DNA of 64,000 nt from Anas platyrhynchos. Lineage: Eukaryota; Chordata; Aves; Anseriformes; Anatidae. The stretch covers positions 326,001 through 390,000 of the forward strand of contig NC_092613.1 of NCBI RefSeq assembly GCF_047663525.1. The letters run 5' to 3'. This document shows positions 63,009-64,000 of the stretch, in pieces. Numbering within the stretch: position 1 is the first letter of the stretch; every line of letters starts with the position of its first letter. The translations under genes and the position numbers were made by a program. The notes below the pieces were generated by a model, which was not told the origin of the DNA, searched no databases, and saw only the letters and a program-made list of their open reading frames with translations.

Positions 63009-64000
63009 TTCGATCCACAAGGTGCTGAGTGTAAGGAGACGCACCTGAAATGCTTCTACACAAACGCACGCAGTATGAGGAATAAAATGGATGAGCTAGA
63101 AGTCCTGGCCCAGTCCCGCAACTACGACATCATCGGCATAAGCGAAACCTGGTGGGATGAGTCCTGTGACTGGGGTGTTGCGATAGACGGTTACAGGCTC
63201 TTCAGGAGGGACAGGCAGGGTAGGCGAGGTGGTGGGGTGGCGAAGTATGTGAAGCAGGGGCTGGACTGTGTGGAACTTCAGGTCGGCGATGGCAAAGTTG
63301 AGAGCCTCTGGGTAAGGATCAAGGGACGAACGAATAAAGGGGATGTCGTTGTGGGAGTCTATTACAGACCGCCTGGCCAGGACGATAGCGCCGATAACTT
63401 ATTCTTTACAGAACTAAGAGAGGCCTCGAGATTAACTCCCCTTGTCCTTATGGGGGACTTCAACTTGCCAGACGTTAACTGGGAGTGCCACACGGCTGAC
63501 ACGAGCAAGTCCAGGAGGTTCATGAAGCACCTAGATGATAACTTCTTGGTGCAGGTGCTAACGGAGCCAACTAGGAAAGGTGCCCTCCTAGACCTGTTGC
63601 TAGAAAACAGAGAGGGTCTGGTGGGAGATGTGGTGATTGGTGGCCGCCTCGGTCATAGCGACCATGAAGTGGTTGAGTTCAAAATTTACGGTGACAGAAG
63701 GAAAAGTGCCACCAAAACCTCATCCCTAGATATGGGGAAGGCGGACTTCAGGCTGCTCGGGGAACTAGTCAGCAAGGTCCCCTGGGAAGCTGCTCTTGAA
63801 GGCCTTGATGTCCACCAGTGCTGGTCACTCTTTAAGCGATGCCTCCTAGAAGCACAAGATCAGGCAATTCCTAAATATCGCAAGTCAGGCAGGCGGGGCA
63901 GGAGGCCGTCGTGGCTGACCAGGAACATTCTGATGGAGATTAGGCGGAAACAGAGAGTGTTTCGCTACTGGAAGGAGGGCCAGGTGACATGGAAAGAATA
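63009..64000 (+). mobile_element. CR1 LINE ORF2, apurinic-type endonuclease domain, open frame to window end
   Basis: From the junction at 63009 one plus-strand frame is open without a stop to the end (about 330 codons). Endonuclease landmarks occur in order: CFYTNARSMRNKMDEL, IIGISETWWDES, GVYYRPPGQDD, LVLMGDFNLPDVNWE and GHSDHEVVEF. It continues into the linker before the reverse transcriptase (RRPSWLTRNILMEIRRKQR). Family knowledge: these are the Asn, Glu, Tyr, Asp-Asn and Asp-His positions of the LINE endonuclease. The element is 5'-truncated at 63009; its 3' part lies beyond the window. Confidence 0.92.

Overview
This is vertebrate DNA, almost certainly from a bird. The left end is rich in CCCTAA (telomeric) repeats. 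The interspersed repeats are CR1-type LINEs with avian CR1 3' ends and ORF2 motifs. The genes have short exons with GT-AG introns, and the recognisable proteins are vertebrate (ATG4A, ATAD2, USP42). A galliform is plausible but not proven by the sequence. There are no bacterial features, operons or CRISPR arrays.

Layout. (1) 1-4645 is subtelomeric. Degenerate CCCTAA arrays alternate with GC-rich minisatellites and an approximately 2.4-kb unit present twice; each unit carries the same two minus-strand exons of an unidentified coiled-coil protein. The C-rich strand reads 5'->3' into the window, so the chromosome end lies to the left. (2) 4646-10720 holds a broken, end-truncated minus-strand ATG4A copy lying directly against the telomeric DNA. 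(3) 11-19.4 kb is GC-rich and repeat-rich. It has one proline-rich plus-strand gene of unknown function (12377-14200), three copies of a local AT-rich repeat (one with a CR1 inserted at an identifiable point), and a 240-bp inverted repeat. (4) 19.4-33 kb carries 14 phase-compatible exons of an ATAD2-like AAA+/bromodomain gene. It starts in the middle of the first AAA domain and has a one-base frameshift after the bromodomain. (5) 34-36 kb has CR1 fragments, and 36.7-37.7 kb is a CpG island. (6) 48.0-55.1 kb is a USP42-like deubiquitinase: 12 exons in perfect phase encode about 693 residues with an intact Cys/His/Asp-Asn catalytic domain. Its former C-terminal exons (55.5-58.1 kb) are disconnected by a lost splice donor and are decaying. 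Two further copies of one C-terminal exon lie at 44.9 and 59.2 kb. (7) 58.3-63.0 kb repeats the 19.4-23.3 kb block (USP42 intron piece plus the first four ATAD2-like exons) almost identically. At 63009 it is interrupted by a CR1 whose endonuclease reading frame stays open to the window end.

Taken together, 19.4-58.3 kb looks like one unit of a tandem array of about 39-40 kb (ATAD2-like fragment followed by USP42-like gene), with a second unit beginning at 58.3 kb. The ATAD2-like and ATG4A copies show disabling changes. The USP42-like catalytic region does not, so it is the best candidate for a functional, fast-diverging gene. All family assignments come from reading translated motifs against remembered family features; no database search was run.
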